Below the pieces are notes generated by a model that did not search any database, was not told the origin of the DNA, and worked only from the letters and a program-made list of their open reading frames with translations. From Geodermatophilaceae bacterium NBWT11 (GTDB taxonomy: Bacteria > Actinomycetota > Actinomycetes > Mycobacteriales > Geodermatophilaceae), in contig CP043652.1 in NCBI GenBank assembly GCA_014218215.1, positions 248,001 through 312,000 on the forward strand: 64,000 nt of DNA, given 5' to 3'. Positions 52,925 through 60,649 of this stretch are shown here, in pieces. A program made the translations under genes and the position numbers. Position 1 is the stretch's first letter. Each line of letters opens with the position of its first letter.

Positions 52925-53665
52925 TCAGCCCAGCGTGTCGGCGGCGTGACCCACCGCAGTCGCGAGCAGCTCGTCGAACGCGGCGGCGTCGGTGGTGCCG
53001 AGCCCGCCGCGGACCAGGGTCAGCACGCGGTCCCCGTCGGAGACGACGCCGAGCATCGCCGCCGCGGTCATCGGGGTGCCACCGGGCTGGGTGAGGGTGG
53101 CCGTCACCGGGACGACGGCTGCGGCGTCGCCGAGGTCGGGGGTGGTGACGGCGCCGTAGGTGACCACGGCATCGCCCATCGGCGTGGTGATCGTGGCCGT
53201 GGGGCAGGCGGCGACCGCGTCGGTCAGCGTGCCGACGACCGTGTCGGCCGGCCCGCCGACGGTCAGGAGCTCGGCGGTCGCGGCGAAGCCGGCGCGGGCG
53301 ACCTGTCCGGCGGCGTCGGTGATGGCGGCGGGGTCCCCGAGGGCGGAGACGGCGGCCTGCACGGCGGTGACGCACGTGTCGGGGGTGACCGTCACCGAGC
53401 CGGGGTCGACCCCGGCGGCCTGGCCCTGCGCGGAACCGAGCGCCTCCTGCAGCTGACCGGCGGTCACCGGGGTGACCTCGGCACCGGGGGCGAACTCCTC
53501 GGCGGGCAGCAGACCGTCGGCGAGCTCTGCGGCGTCGTCGGTGGCTGCGGCCGGCTGCACCGAGACGGACGCGGCGGAGTCGGCCTGCGACGTCGTCCCG
53601 CAGCCGGCCAGCAGCAGGGAGGCGGAGGCGGCAGCGGCGAGCGGGAGGAACAGGGTGCGACGCAT
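52925..53665 (-). CDS. Putative lipoprotein, paralogue B (sensor-like extracytoplasmic domain)
   Basis: About 246 residues with lipobox LAGC (Cys about 22) and the same domain plan as the neighbouring lipoprotein: GLLPAEEFAPG, VTPDTCVTAVQ, CPTATITTPMG, TTPDLGDAAAV and GVVSDGDRVLTL. The two genes are clearly tandem duplicates that have diverged. ATG 53665 is preferred; a GTG at 53701 would add 12 residues before the signal sequence. A role in sensing or binding a small ligand at the membrane is plausible but unproven. Confidence 0.8.
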   Translation of the reverse strand: MRRTLFLPLAAAASASLLLAGCGTTSQADSAASVSVQPAAATDDAAELADGLLPAEEFAPGAEVTPVTAGQLQEALGSAQGQAAGVDPGSVTVTPDTCVTAVQAAVSALGDPAAITDAAGQVARAGFAATAELLTVGGPADTVVGTLTDAVAACPTATITTPMGDAVVTYGAVTTPDLGDAAAVVPVTATLTQPGGTPMTAAAMLGVVSDGDRVLTLVRGGLGTTDAAAFDELLATAVGHAADTLG

Positions 53666-53736
53666 CTCCCGACGGTAAGGGTTCGGGGCCGCTGCGCGCA
53701 CGGAGACCGTCGCACCCGCTCGTTACAGTCCGCCGC

Positions 53737-54960
53737 ATGGGACGGTCGCTGCGCATCGCACTCCTGTCCTACCGCTCCAAGCCGCACAGCGGCGGGCAGG
53801 GCGTGTACGTCCGGGCGTTGTCCCGGGAGCTCCGCGAGCTGGGCCACCGGGTCGAGGTCGTCAGCGGGCAGCCCTGGCCCGAGCTGGACGACGGGGTGCC
53901 GCTGACGAAGCTGCCGAGCCTGGACCTCTACCGGGAACCCGACCCGTTCCGCACCCCGCACTGGCGGGAGTTCCGCGACTGGGTCGACGTCGCCGAGTAC
54001 GCCGCGATGTGCACCGCGGCCTTCCCCGAGCCGCTGACCTTCTCGCTGCGCGCGGCCCGGATGCTGCGGGCCCGCCGGCACGAGTTCGACCTCGCGCACG
54101 ACAACCAGTCGCTGGGGTGGGGGCTCCTGCGCACCGGGCTGCCGACCGTGGCCACCGTGCACCACCCGGTCGCCATCGACCGCCGGCTCGAGCTCGACGC
54201 AGCGACGTCGCTGCGCCGCCGGGTCACGCTGCGCCGCTGGTACGCCTTCACCGGCATGCAGGCCAAGGTCGCCCGGCGGCTCGACGGCGTCACGACCGTG
54301 TCGACCAACAGCCGCACCGACATCGGCACCCACCTGGGGCTGGCCCCCGAACGGGTGGAGGTCATCCCGGTGGGCATCGACCCCGACGTGTTCACCCCGG
54401 TCGACCGGCCGCGGGACGACGCGCACGTCGTGGTCACCACCAGCGCCGACGTCCCGCTCAAGGGCCTCGTACCGCTGCTGGAGGCGGTCGCCAAGCTGCG
54501 CACCGAGCGCGAGTTGCGGCTCACCGTGGTCGGCTCGGCGAAGCCGGGCGGGCTGGCCGCGGTGGCGGTCGACCGGCTGGGGCTGGCGGACGCCGTCCGC
54601 TTCACCGGGCCGCTCCCCCAGGCCGAGCTGGTCGCGGTGCTGCAGTCGGCCACGGTCGCCGCCGTCCCGTCGCTGTACGAGGGCTTCTCGCTGCCGGCCA
54701 TCGAGGCGATGGCCTGCGGCACGCCGCTGGTCGCCACCGACGCCGGCGCGCTGCCCGAGGTGGTCGGTGACGCGGCGGTGCAGGTCCCGGCGGGGGACGT
54801 CGACGCCCTCGCGGCCGCGCTGGCCCGGGTGCTCGACGACCCTGCGCTCCAGCGGCACCTGGGCACCGCCGGCCGGGCCCGGGTGCTGGAGAACTACACG
54901 TGGCGGGCGACCGCCGTGGCCACGGCCGCCTGGTACGAGGAGGTGCTGGCCCGGTGCTGA
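53737..54960 (+). CDS. Glycosyltransferase family 4 protein
   Basis: A 407-residue GT-B retaining transferase. The N-terminal domain has the glycine-rich donor/acceptor loop SKPHSGGQGVYVRALSREL. The C-terminal domain has VIPVGIDPDVFTPV, SADVPLKGLVPLLEAV and the E-x7-E motif EGFSLPAIEAMACG. The acceptor is unknown. It is the first gene of a four-gene plus-strand cassette; its stop overlaps the start of the methyltransferase gene. Likely an envelope or secondary glycolipid pathway. Confidence 0.9.
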   Translation: MGRSLRIALLSYRSKPHSGGQGVYVRALSRELRELGHRVEVVSGQPWPELDDGVPLTKLPSLDLYREPDPFRTPHWREFRDWVDVAEYAAMCTAAFPEPLTFSLRAARMLRARRHEFDLAHDNQSLGWGLLRTGLPTVATVHHPVAIDRRLELDAATSLRRRVTLRRWYAFTGMQAKVARRLDGVTTVSTNSRTDIGTHLGLAPERVEVIPVGIDPDVFTPVDRPRDDAHVVVTTSADVPLKGLVPLLEAVAKLRTERELRLTVVGSAKPGGLAAVAVDRLGLADAVRFTGPLPQAELVAVLQSATVAAVPSLYEGFSLPAIEAMACGTPLVATDAGALPEVVGDAAVQVPAGDVDALAAALARVLDDPALQRHLGTAGRARVLENYTWRATAVATAAWYEEVLARC

Positions 54961-55664
54961 CCGTCGACTACGACCGCCTGGACGTGCGGGCCGGGCACAC
55001 CGTGCTCGACCTGGGGTGCGGCGAGGGCCGACACGCCTTCGAGGCCTACCGGCGGGGCGCGACGGTGGTGGCACTGGACTGGGGCACGTCCGAGGTGACG
55101 ACGACGCAGACCTGGCTCGGTGCCATCGACGCGGCCGGCGAGGCGCCGGCCGGGGCCGTGGCCACAGCGGTGCGCGGTGACCTGCTGCACCTGCCGGTGC
55201 CCGACGTCAGCGTGGACCGGGTGATGGCCTCGGAGGTGCTCGAGCACATCCCCGACGACGCGGCGGCCTTCGCCGAGATCGCCCGGGTGCTCAAGCCCGG
55301 CGGGCGGGTCGCGGTGACCGTGCCCCGGTACGGGCCCGAGCGGGTCTGCTGGGCGCTGAGCGAGGAGTACCACGCCAACGAGGGCGGCCACATCCGGGTC
55401 TACCGGGCCGACACCGTGCGGGCCCGGCTGCGGGCGGCCGGGCTGGTGCCCGGTGGCAGCCACCACGCGCACTCCCTGCACGCGCCGTACTGGTGGCTCA
55501 AGTGCGCGGTCGGCGTGGAGCGGGACACCGCCGTCGTCCGCGCCTACCACCGCCTCCTGGTGTGGGACCTGACGAAGCGCCCGTGGGCGACCCGGACGGC
55601 GGAGCGGCTGCTGGACCCGGTGATCGGCAAGAGCCTGGTCGTCTACGCCGACAAGCCCGCGTGA
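54954..55664 (+). CDS. Class I SAM-dependent methyltransferase
   Basis: A 236-residue methyltransferase with motif I VLDLGCGEGRHAFEAYRRGA, an acidic end of strand 2 (VALDWG), RGDLLHLPVPD, and the post-motif EVLEHIPDD ... LKPGGRVAVTVP. It resembles UbiE/Methyltransf_11 enzymes acting on small molecules or lipids. The GTG 54954 lies inside the end of the glycosyltransferase gene (overlap of seven bases), and the stop overlaps the next gene by GTGA. Tight coupling indicates a shared pathway. Confidence 0.9.
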   Translation: MLTVDYDRLDVRAGHTVLDLGCGEGRHAFEAYRRGATVVALDWGTSEVTTTQTWLGAIDAAGEAPAGAVATAVRGDLLHLPVPDVSVDRVMASEVLEHIPDDAAAFAEIARVLKPGGRVAVTVPRYGPERVCWALSEEYHANEGGHIRVYRADTVRARLRAAGLVPGGSHHAHSLHAPYWWLKCAVGVERDTAVVRAYHRLLVWDLTKRPWATRTAERLLDPVIGKSLVVYADKPA

Positions 55665-56704
55665 GCGACCTCCCCGAGGTGCCCGGCGTGCTGGACGCCG
55701 GCCAGGTCGCGGAGACGGTGGCGGCGATCGCCGCCGAGCAGTCCGCGGACGGGATGCTGCCCTGGTGGCGGGGCGGTCAGCTGGACGCCTGGGACTCCGT
55801 CGAGGCAGCGATGGCGCTGGCCGTGGGCGGTGAGCACGACCGGGCCGCGGCCGCGCTGGACTGGCTGTGCGACCGGCAGGGTCCGACCGGGGGCTTCCCC
55901 GCCGAGTGGCGCGACGGCGCGGTCACCGCGCCCGGGGTGGAGAGCAACCACGCCGGCTACCTCGCGGTCGGCGTGCGACACCACGGGCTGGTCACCGGGG
56001 ACGAGCAGGCCCAGGAGCGCTGGTGGCCGCACGTGCGGCGGGCGCTGGACCTGGTGACGACGATGCAGCTGCCCAGCGGCGGGATCGGCTGGGCCCTGCG
56101 CCCCGACGGCACGCCCGACGACACCGCCCTGCTCACCGGCAACGCCAGCCTGCTCCAGGCGCTGCGCTGCGGCATCGCGCTCGCCGACGCGCGCGACGAC
56201 CCGCAGCCGCACTGGGACCTGGCCGCCGCCGACCTGCAGACCGCGCTCACCGGCCGGCCGGACGCCTTCGCCGACCGGTCGCGGTTCTCGATGGACTGGT
56301 ACTACCCGGTGCTCGGTGGGGCGCTGACCGGGCCAACCGCCCGGGCCCGGCTGGCCGGGAGCTGGGACGCCTTCGTCGTCCCCGGGCTGGGCGTGCGGTG
56401 CGTGGCCGACCGGCCGTGGGTGACCGGGGCGGAGACCTGCGAGCTGGCGATCGCGCTCGCCGCGGCCGGGCAGCGGGACGCCGGGATCGAGCAGCTCGCC
56501 GCGATGCAGCACCTGCGGGACGACGACGGCGGTTACTGGACCGGCTACGTCTTCGCCGACGACGCCGTCTGGCCGGTCGAGCGGACGACGTGGACGGCGG
56601 CCGCGGTGGTCCTGGCGGCCGACGCGCTGTCCGGGGCGACCCCGGGGGCCCGCCTGTTCACCGACCCCGCGCGCCCGGGTCAGGTCGTCGGGGAGCACCG
56701 CTGA
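55661..56704 (+). CDS. Prenyltransferase/squalene-cyclase-like alpha-alpha-barrel protein
   Basis: A 347-residue protein made of alpha-hairpin repeats such as AAIAAEQSADGMLPWWRGGQ, LDWLCDRQGPTGGFPAEWRD and TMQLPSGGIGWALRPDGT. Each unit has a QxxxGG(F/W)-like pattern typical of terpene cyclase/prenyltransferase barrels. The last two repeats end with AMQHLRDDDGGYWTG. The DxDD protonation motif of squalene-hopene cyclases is not evident, so a true cyclase reaction is doubtful; it may bind a lipid or isoprenoid. It is coupled by GTGA to the methyltransferase gene. Confidence 0.75.
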   Translation: MSDLPEVPGVLDAGQVAETVAAIAAEQSADGMLPWWRGGQLDAWDSVEAAMALAVGGEHDRAAAALDWLCDRQGPTGGFPAEWRDGAVTAPGVESNHAGYLAVGVRHHGLVTGDEQAQERWWPHVRRALDLVTTMQLPSGGIGWALRPDGTPDDTALLTGNASLLQALRCGIALADARDDPQPHWDLAAADLQTALTGRPDAFADRSRFSMDWYYPVLGGALTGPTARARLAGSWDAFVVPGLGVRCVADRPWVTGAETCELAIALAAAGQRDAGIEQLAAMQHLRDDDGGYWTGYVFADDAVWPVERTTWTAAAVVLAADALSGATPGARLFTDPARPGQVVGEHR

Positions 56705-56709
56705 GCCGG

Positions 56710-56997
56710 GTGCGGGGCGCCCTCGACTGGCTGTTCGTCGACCGCACCGACCCGGAGCGCCGCTGGGTTCTGGGCCAGTGGCCCAACGTCATGATCCTGG
56801 TGTTCCTGGTGCTCACCGTGATCGCCTCGTTCGTCGCCGACGACGGGGCATGGGGCACCGCGCTGTACGTCGGCACCCGGATCGCGATCCTCTGGTGGGC
56901 CGCCGACGAGCTGTTCCGCGGGGTGAACCCGTTCCGCCGGCTCACCGGCGCAGGGGTGCTGGTGTTCGTGCTGGCGGGGGTCGCCCAGCGGCTCTAG
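56710..56997 (+). CDS. Small membrane protein following the cyclase-like gene
   Basis: A 95-residue protein with two or three helices: VMILVFLVLTVIASFVADD, ALYVGTRIAILWWAADELF and GVLVFVLAGVAQRL. The start is uncertain. GTG 56710 is used, but GGGAG lies five bases before a CTG at 56701, which is in frame and would overlap the previous stop. No family is recognised. It is the last gene of the glycosyltransferase-methyltransferase-cyclase-like cassette and its stop overlaps that of the convergent gene at 56994. Confidence 0.65.
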   Translation: MRGALDWLFVDRTDPERRWVLGQWPNVMILVFLVLTVIASFVADDGAWGTALYVGTRIAILWWAADELFRGVNPFRRLTGAGVLVFVLAGVAQRL

Positions 56998-57353
56998 GCC
57001 GGTGGCACCGGACCGAGGACCGCGAGGCTGGCGATCACGGTCGGCTCGTCGGGGGCGAGGAACACGACGCACGAGGGGTGACCCCCGGCCGCCTCGATGC
57101 CGATCAGCCGGAGGGTCCGGTGCTCGGTCGCGGTCAGCTGCTGCGCCGCCTCGTCGAAGCCGAGCGTCGGCAGGCCGATGCGCGCCACGTGCGACGCACG
57201 GCGCCGGTAGATCGTCGCCACGTGTGCCGTGGTCGTCGGAGGCCGGTCGGCCCCGTCGACGCGCGTGGTCGCGTCGTCGAGAAGCGCCAGGCACGTCGGG
57301 ACGGCCGCCCCACCCGCGCGGACGAGTGCTGTCCGGAGCTCCTCGACGGTCAC
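56994..57353 (-). CDS. Hypothetical protein paired with the putative immunity protein
   Basis: A 119-residue soluble protein of unknown family (TVEELRTALVRAGGAAVPTC ... PTLGFDEAAQQLTATEH ... HPSCVVFLAPDEPTVIASL). A mix of helices and strands is likely, with no catalytic motif visible. GTG 57353 overlaps the stop of the upstream putative immunity gene by four bases, so the two are co-translated. It may be a companion of that protein; nothing else can be said. Confidence 0.7.
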   Translation of the reverse strand: MTVEELRTALVRAGGAAVPTCLALLDDATTRVDGADRPPTTTAHVATIYRRRASHVARIGLPTLGFDEAAQQLTATEHRTLRLIGIEAAGGHPSCVVFLAPDEPTVIASLAVLGPVPPA

Positions 57354-57880
57354 GAGTCGAAGACCGACCAGCAGATCGCGTTGCGGGCCCGCTGGTCCTC
57401 CAGCACGAGCTGCAGGACGGCGTCGGGGAGCCGGTCGCGCTGCCAGCGGCACTCCTGCTCCCCTGCCTCCGGGCCCTCGGCCGCCCGCACGGCCTTGATC
57501 GCGTACGCGGCGGCACCCAGGTCGTGTTCGGCGACGTGCGCGACCGCGCCGGCCTGACCCGCGGCGTAGGCGGCGTGCCGGGCGGCGCCACGCAGGTCCT
57601 GGGCCGCGCCCATCGCGTGCCCGCCGCGTGCCCGGGCCTGCATCATCGGCAGCTCGCCGCGGGTCCAGGCCCGGGCGGCCTCGACCGCGGCCCGCGGTCG
57701 GACGTCGTCCGGCCGGACCGCCTCGAACAGCGGCAGCACGTGCTCGGCGCAGTCGGCGGCCCAGAGGGCGAGCAGGTGGTGGTCGGCGTCGGTGAGCGTG
57801 CCGCCGCGCCGGACGGTCACCAGCCGCGGGTCGCGGACCTCCGGGAGGATCACGTCCGGCGCTCCGGGCGGGCCTGCCAC
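57350..57880 (-). CDS. Putative immunity protein (Imm5-like family)
   Basis: A 176-residue helical protein. The segments VTVRRGGTLTDADHHLLALW, CAEHVLPLFEA and RPRAAVEAARAWTRGELPMM match the family annotated as 'putative immunity protein', proposed to neutralise polymorphic toxins. AAGQAGAVAHVAEHDLGAAAY and the C-terminal RWQRDRLPDAVLQLVLEDQ are typical. No toxin, WXG100 protein or secretion gene is nearby, so the assignment is by family only; such proteins are common in genomes without an obvious toxin partner. GTG 57880 is the start. Confidence 0.72.
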   Translation of the reverse strand: MAGPPGAPDVILPEVRDPRLVTVRRGGTLTDADHHLLALWAADCAEHVLPLFEAVRPDDVRPRAAVEAARAWTRGELPMMQARARGGHAMGAAQDLRGAARHAAYAAGQAGAVAHVAEHDLGAAAYAIKAVRAAEGPEAGEQECRWQRDRLPDAVLQLVLEDQRARNAICWSVFDS

Positions 57881-57931
57881 GCGAGGTCCCGACGCGTCAT
57901 GCCGGGGAGCGTACGGCGGTCTTGCCCCTGG

Positions 57932-58264
57932 TCAGGCGTGCTCGATGCAGGTGCGGGCGGCAGGGCGGGCGGCCAGGCGGGCCTCGCCGATGGGCCGGCC
58001 GCAGACCTCGCAGCGGCCGTAGCTGCCGGCGGCGACGCGGGCGGTCGCGGCGTCGATCTCGGCCAGGCGCGCGGTGGCCTGGGCGAGGACGGCGCCCAGC
58101 TGGGCGCGCTCGAAGCCGATGGTGGCGCCCTCGGGGTCGTGCTCGTCGTCGGCGTTGTCCCCGCGGGAGGCCTCCACGACGGCGGCGTACTCGGCGGTGA
58201 GCGCCTCGATCTGGGCCTGGGTGGCGGCCCGGGCCTGGGCGAGCACGTCCTCGGGAGTGGTCAC
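57932..58264 (-). CDS. TraR/DksA-type zinc-finger protein
   Basis: A 110-residue protein. An N-terminal coiled-coil-like helical region (AQARAATQAQIEALTAEYAA ... LGAVLAQATARLAEIDAA) precedes a zinc finger YGRCEVCGRPIGEARLAA ... RTCIEH, in which the fourth ligand appears to be His. These proteins bind the secondary channel of RNA polymerase and modulate rRNA and stress genes. GTG 58264 gives the family start VTTPEDVLAQ; the frame is open ten codons more. It is divergent from the HNH gene. Confidence 0.85.
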   Translation of the reverse strand: MTTPEDVLAQARAATQAQIEALTAEYAAVVEASRGDNADDEHDPEGATIGFERAQLGAVLAQATARLAEIDAATARVAAGSYGRCEVCGRPIGEARLAARPAARTCIEHA

Positions 58265-58368
58265 CGGACCATGGTCCTCCGACACGGGGCGCATCCGTCC
58301 GAGAACACCGAGACAGGGCCTCTGAGCTGCGGTTTTGGCTGGTCTGGGGCAACATCCTGCGGTAGACT

Positions 58369-58384
58369 TCGAACACCTGATCGA
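58369..58384 (+). promoter_or_regulatory. lexA box: Predicted LexA (SOS) box upstream of the HNH gene
   Basis: TCGAACACCTGATCGA matches the actinobacterial SOS-box consensus TCGAAC-N4-GTTCGA at 11 of 12 defined bases. TAGACT, a likely -10 element, lies directly upstream at 58363-58368, so bound LexA would block transcription. The HNH start codon is 18 bases downstream. In mycobacteria, several 13E12-family genes carry LexA boxes. Confidence 0.6.
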
Positions 58385-58401
58385 ACGGTCTGGGAGGTGT
58401 C

Positions 58402-59619
58402 GTGAGCGAACTGCGGTCCGCCATCGACGCGCTCTCGGCTGATGACCTGCACGCGCTGGTGGCCGGGCAGCTGCTGGACCGGACGGCGGAGCTGGTGCAG
58501 TCGATCAACCGGCTCAACTCCGAGCTGATCCGAACCGTCCGGCACGCCGACGTGGTCGACGCCGCGGAGCACGACGGGCTGAGGACGATGCAGTCGCTGC
58601 TGCGCGGACACCACCACTGGTCGGCCGGAGCTGCGTCGGCGGTGGTCAGGGCCGGGCGGGTGCTGGAGCACCTGCCACGGTTGGAAGCCGCCTTCGCTGA
58701 GGGGGCGGTCACCGCCGCCCAGGTCGGGGTCGTGGCCCACGCGCTGCGCCCGTGTGACATCGCGGCGGCCGCGGAGCAGGACATCGACCTGGACGCCTTC
58801 GACGAGGCCTGGACCGAGGTCGCTCGCACGCTGCCGCACGCGAAGCTCGCGACCGCGGTCAACGCGTTCCGCCACGCCCTGGACCCCGACGGGCCCGAGC
58901 CCGACCCCACCGAGGAGCGCCGGTTCACCAAGACCCGGCACGCCAACGGGTCAGGGTCTGGTCGCTTCGACCTCGACGCCGTGGGGTTCGAGAAGGTCCA
59001 GGCGGTGATCGAGTCGATGGTGCAGGCCGACCGGCCCCTGGGGGACGTGCGGAACCGCTCGCAGCAGCAGGCCGACGCGTTGGTGCAGTGGGCCGACAAC
59101 ACCCTCGCCGCGGGTGACCTGCCGTTCTTACGCACGGTCAAGCCGCAGGTGATGGTCACCATCGACCTCGACGACCTCATGGAACCGACCACGGGACCCG
59201 ACACCGCGACCACGGGCTTCGGTGCCACCATCTCCGCCGCCCGGGCTCGGTGGATCGCCTGCGACTCCGCGGTCACCCGGATCGTGATGGGCCCCGACGG
59301 GCTCCCCCTCGACGTCGGGCGCACCAAGCGCGTCGTGCCACCGCACATCCGCAAGGCCGTCGAGGCCAGGGACGGACACTGCGTCTTCGCCGGCTGCTTC
59401 AACCCGACCCACTGGTGCGATGTGCACCACCTGGCCGAATGGCTCCGCGACGACGGCGACACCTCGCTGGACAACTCAGCGCTGCTCTGCGAACGGCACC
59501 ACACCAAGGTCCACCACGGGTTCCGCGTCGAACGCGACGACGGAGCACCACGGGGGAAGCGATGGCGCACGTTCCGACCCGACGGCACCGAGATCGTCGT
59601 GGACCGCCTGCTCAGCTGA
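58402..59619 (+). CDS. 13E12-repeat-family HNH endonuclease (DUF222 + HNH)
   Basis: A 405-residue protein. The N-terminal DUF222 domain covers about 30-290 (ALVAGQLLDRTAELVQSINR ... AAFAEGAVTAAQVGVVAHAL). A C-terminal HNH nuclease follows: HCVFAGCFNPTHWCDVHHL, then LDNSALLCERHHTKVHHGF, with Cys pairs for a structural zinc. These multicopy actinobacterial genes behave like selfish elements in mycobacteria, where the 13E12 repeats hold phage-like attachment sites; their biological role is unclear. It is preceded by a likely SOS box. The GTG 58402 follows GGGAGG. Confidence 0.9.
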   Translation: MSELRSAIDALSADDLHALVAGQLLDRTAELVQSINRLNSELIRTVRHADVVDAAEHDGLRTMQSLLRGHHHWSAGAASAVVRAGRVLEHLPRLEAAFAEGAVTAAQVGVVAHALRPCDIAAAAEQDIDLDAFDEAWTEVARTLPHAKLATAVNAFRHALDPDGPEPDPTEERRFTKTRHANGSGSGRFDLDAVGFEKVQAVIESMVQADRPLGDVRNRSQQQADALVQWADNTLAAGDLPFLRTVKPQVMVTIDLDDLMEPTTGPDTATTGFGATISAARARWIACDSAVTRIVMGPDGLPLDVGRTKRVVPPHIRKAVEARDGHCVFAGCFNPTHWCDVHHLAEWLRDDGDTSLDNSALLCERHHTKVHHGFRVERDDGAPRGKRWRTFRPDGTEIVVDRLLS

Positions 59620-59683
59620 TGCCGTCAGCCCACGTCAGCGCCCCGTCACCGCGACGTCAGCGGCGGGGCCGACGGTGGGCACC

Positions 59684-60649
59684 ATGACGCACACCATCGA
59701 GGCCGAGGGCCTCACCCTCAGCTACGGCAGCACGAAGGCCCTGGACGGGGTCGACCTCACCGTCCCGGCCGGCACGGTGCTCGGCGTGCTGGGCCCCAAC
59801 GGCGCGGGCAAGACCACCGCCGTCCGGGTGCTCTCCACCCTCCTGCGGGCCGACGCCGGCAGCGCCCGGGTCGCGGGCTTCGACGTCCGCACCCAGCCGC
59901 AGGAGGTCCGCCGCCGGATCGGGCTCACCGGGCAGTACGCCTCGGTCGACGAGGACCTCACCGGCGCCCAGAACGTCGCCATGATCGGTCGGCTGCTCGG
60001 CATGTCCCGCCCGGCTGCCAAGGCCCGCGCGGCCGAGCTGCTCGCCGGCTTCAGCCTCTCCGACGCCGCCGACCGCTCCGCCAAGACCTACTCCGGCGGC
60101 ATGCGCCGACGCCTGGACCTCGCCGCCAGCCTCGTCGGCCGCCCGCAGGTGCTCTTCCTCGACGAGCCCACCACCGGCCTGGACCCGCGCAGCCGCACCG
60201 AGGTGTGGGACGTCGTCCGCCGCCTGGTCACCGACGGCACGTCGGTGCTGCTGACCACCCAGTACCTCGAGGAGGCCGACGAACTCGCCGACGACATCGT
60301 CGTCTTCGACACCGGCCGGGCCGTCGCCCACGGCACCAGCGACGAGCTCAAGCACCGCACCGGCGCGCAGACCCTCACCGTGCGACCCCGCGACCGGGCC
60401 GACACCCCGACCGTGCTGGCCGTCCTCGAGCAGGTCACCGGCGCCACCCCGGCCCTCGACGGACACGGCACCGCCTCGGTCCCGGTCCGCAACGAGGCCC
60501 TGCTGGGCACCGTGCTCGACCTGCTCACCACCCAGGGCGTCGGGCTCTCCGAGCTCGCCGTCCGCCTCCCCAGCCTCGACGAGGTCTTCCTCGCCCTCAC
60601 CGGGCACGCCACCCCGTCCGACACCCCCGAGAAGGAGGCCGTGGCATGA
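59684..60649 (+). CDS. ABC transporter ATP-binding protein, DrrA type
   Basis: A 321-residue ATPase. Walker A is GPNGAGKTT, the signature YSGGMRRRLDLAAS, Walker B VLFLDEPTTGLDP and the H-loop replaced by LTTQYLEEAD, as in DrrA-type ATPases, which carry Gln in place of the usual His. The C-terminal extension (PSLDEVFLALTGH) is typical of daunorubicin-resistance ATPases. Together with the next gene it forms a two-component exporter for an antibiotic or lipid. ATG 59684 is used. The stop overlaps the permease start by ATGA. Confidence 0.92.
   Translation: MTHTIEAEGLTLSYGSTKALDGVDLTVPAGTVLGVLGPNGAGKTTAVRVLSTLLRADAGSARVAGFDVRTQPQEVRRRIGLTGQYASVDEDLTGAQNVAMIGRLLGMSRPAAKARAAELLAGFSLSDAADRSAKTYSGGMRRRLDLAASLVGRPQVLFLDEPTTGLDPRSRTEVWDVVRRLVTDGTSVLLTTQYLEEADELADDIVVFDTGRAVAHGTSDELKHRTGAQTLTVRPRDRADTPTVLAVLEQVTGATPALDGHGTASVPVRNEALLGTVLDLLTTQGVGLSELAVRLPSLDEVFLALTGHATPSDTPEKEAVA

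Noticed and set aside
58402-59619. The HNH gene as part of an integrated mobile element with attachment sites
   Set aside because: No integrase, terminal repeats or duplicated target sequence could be found around it; only the gene itself resembles 13E12 repeats.
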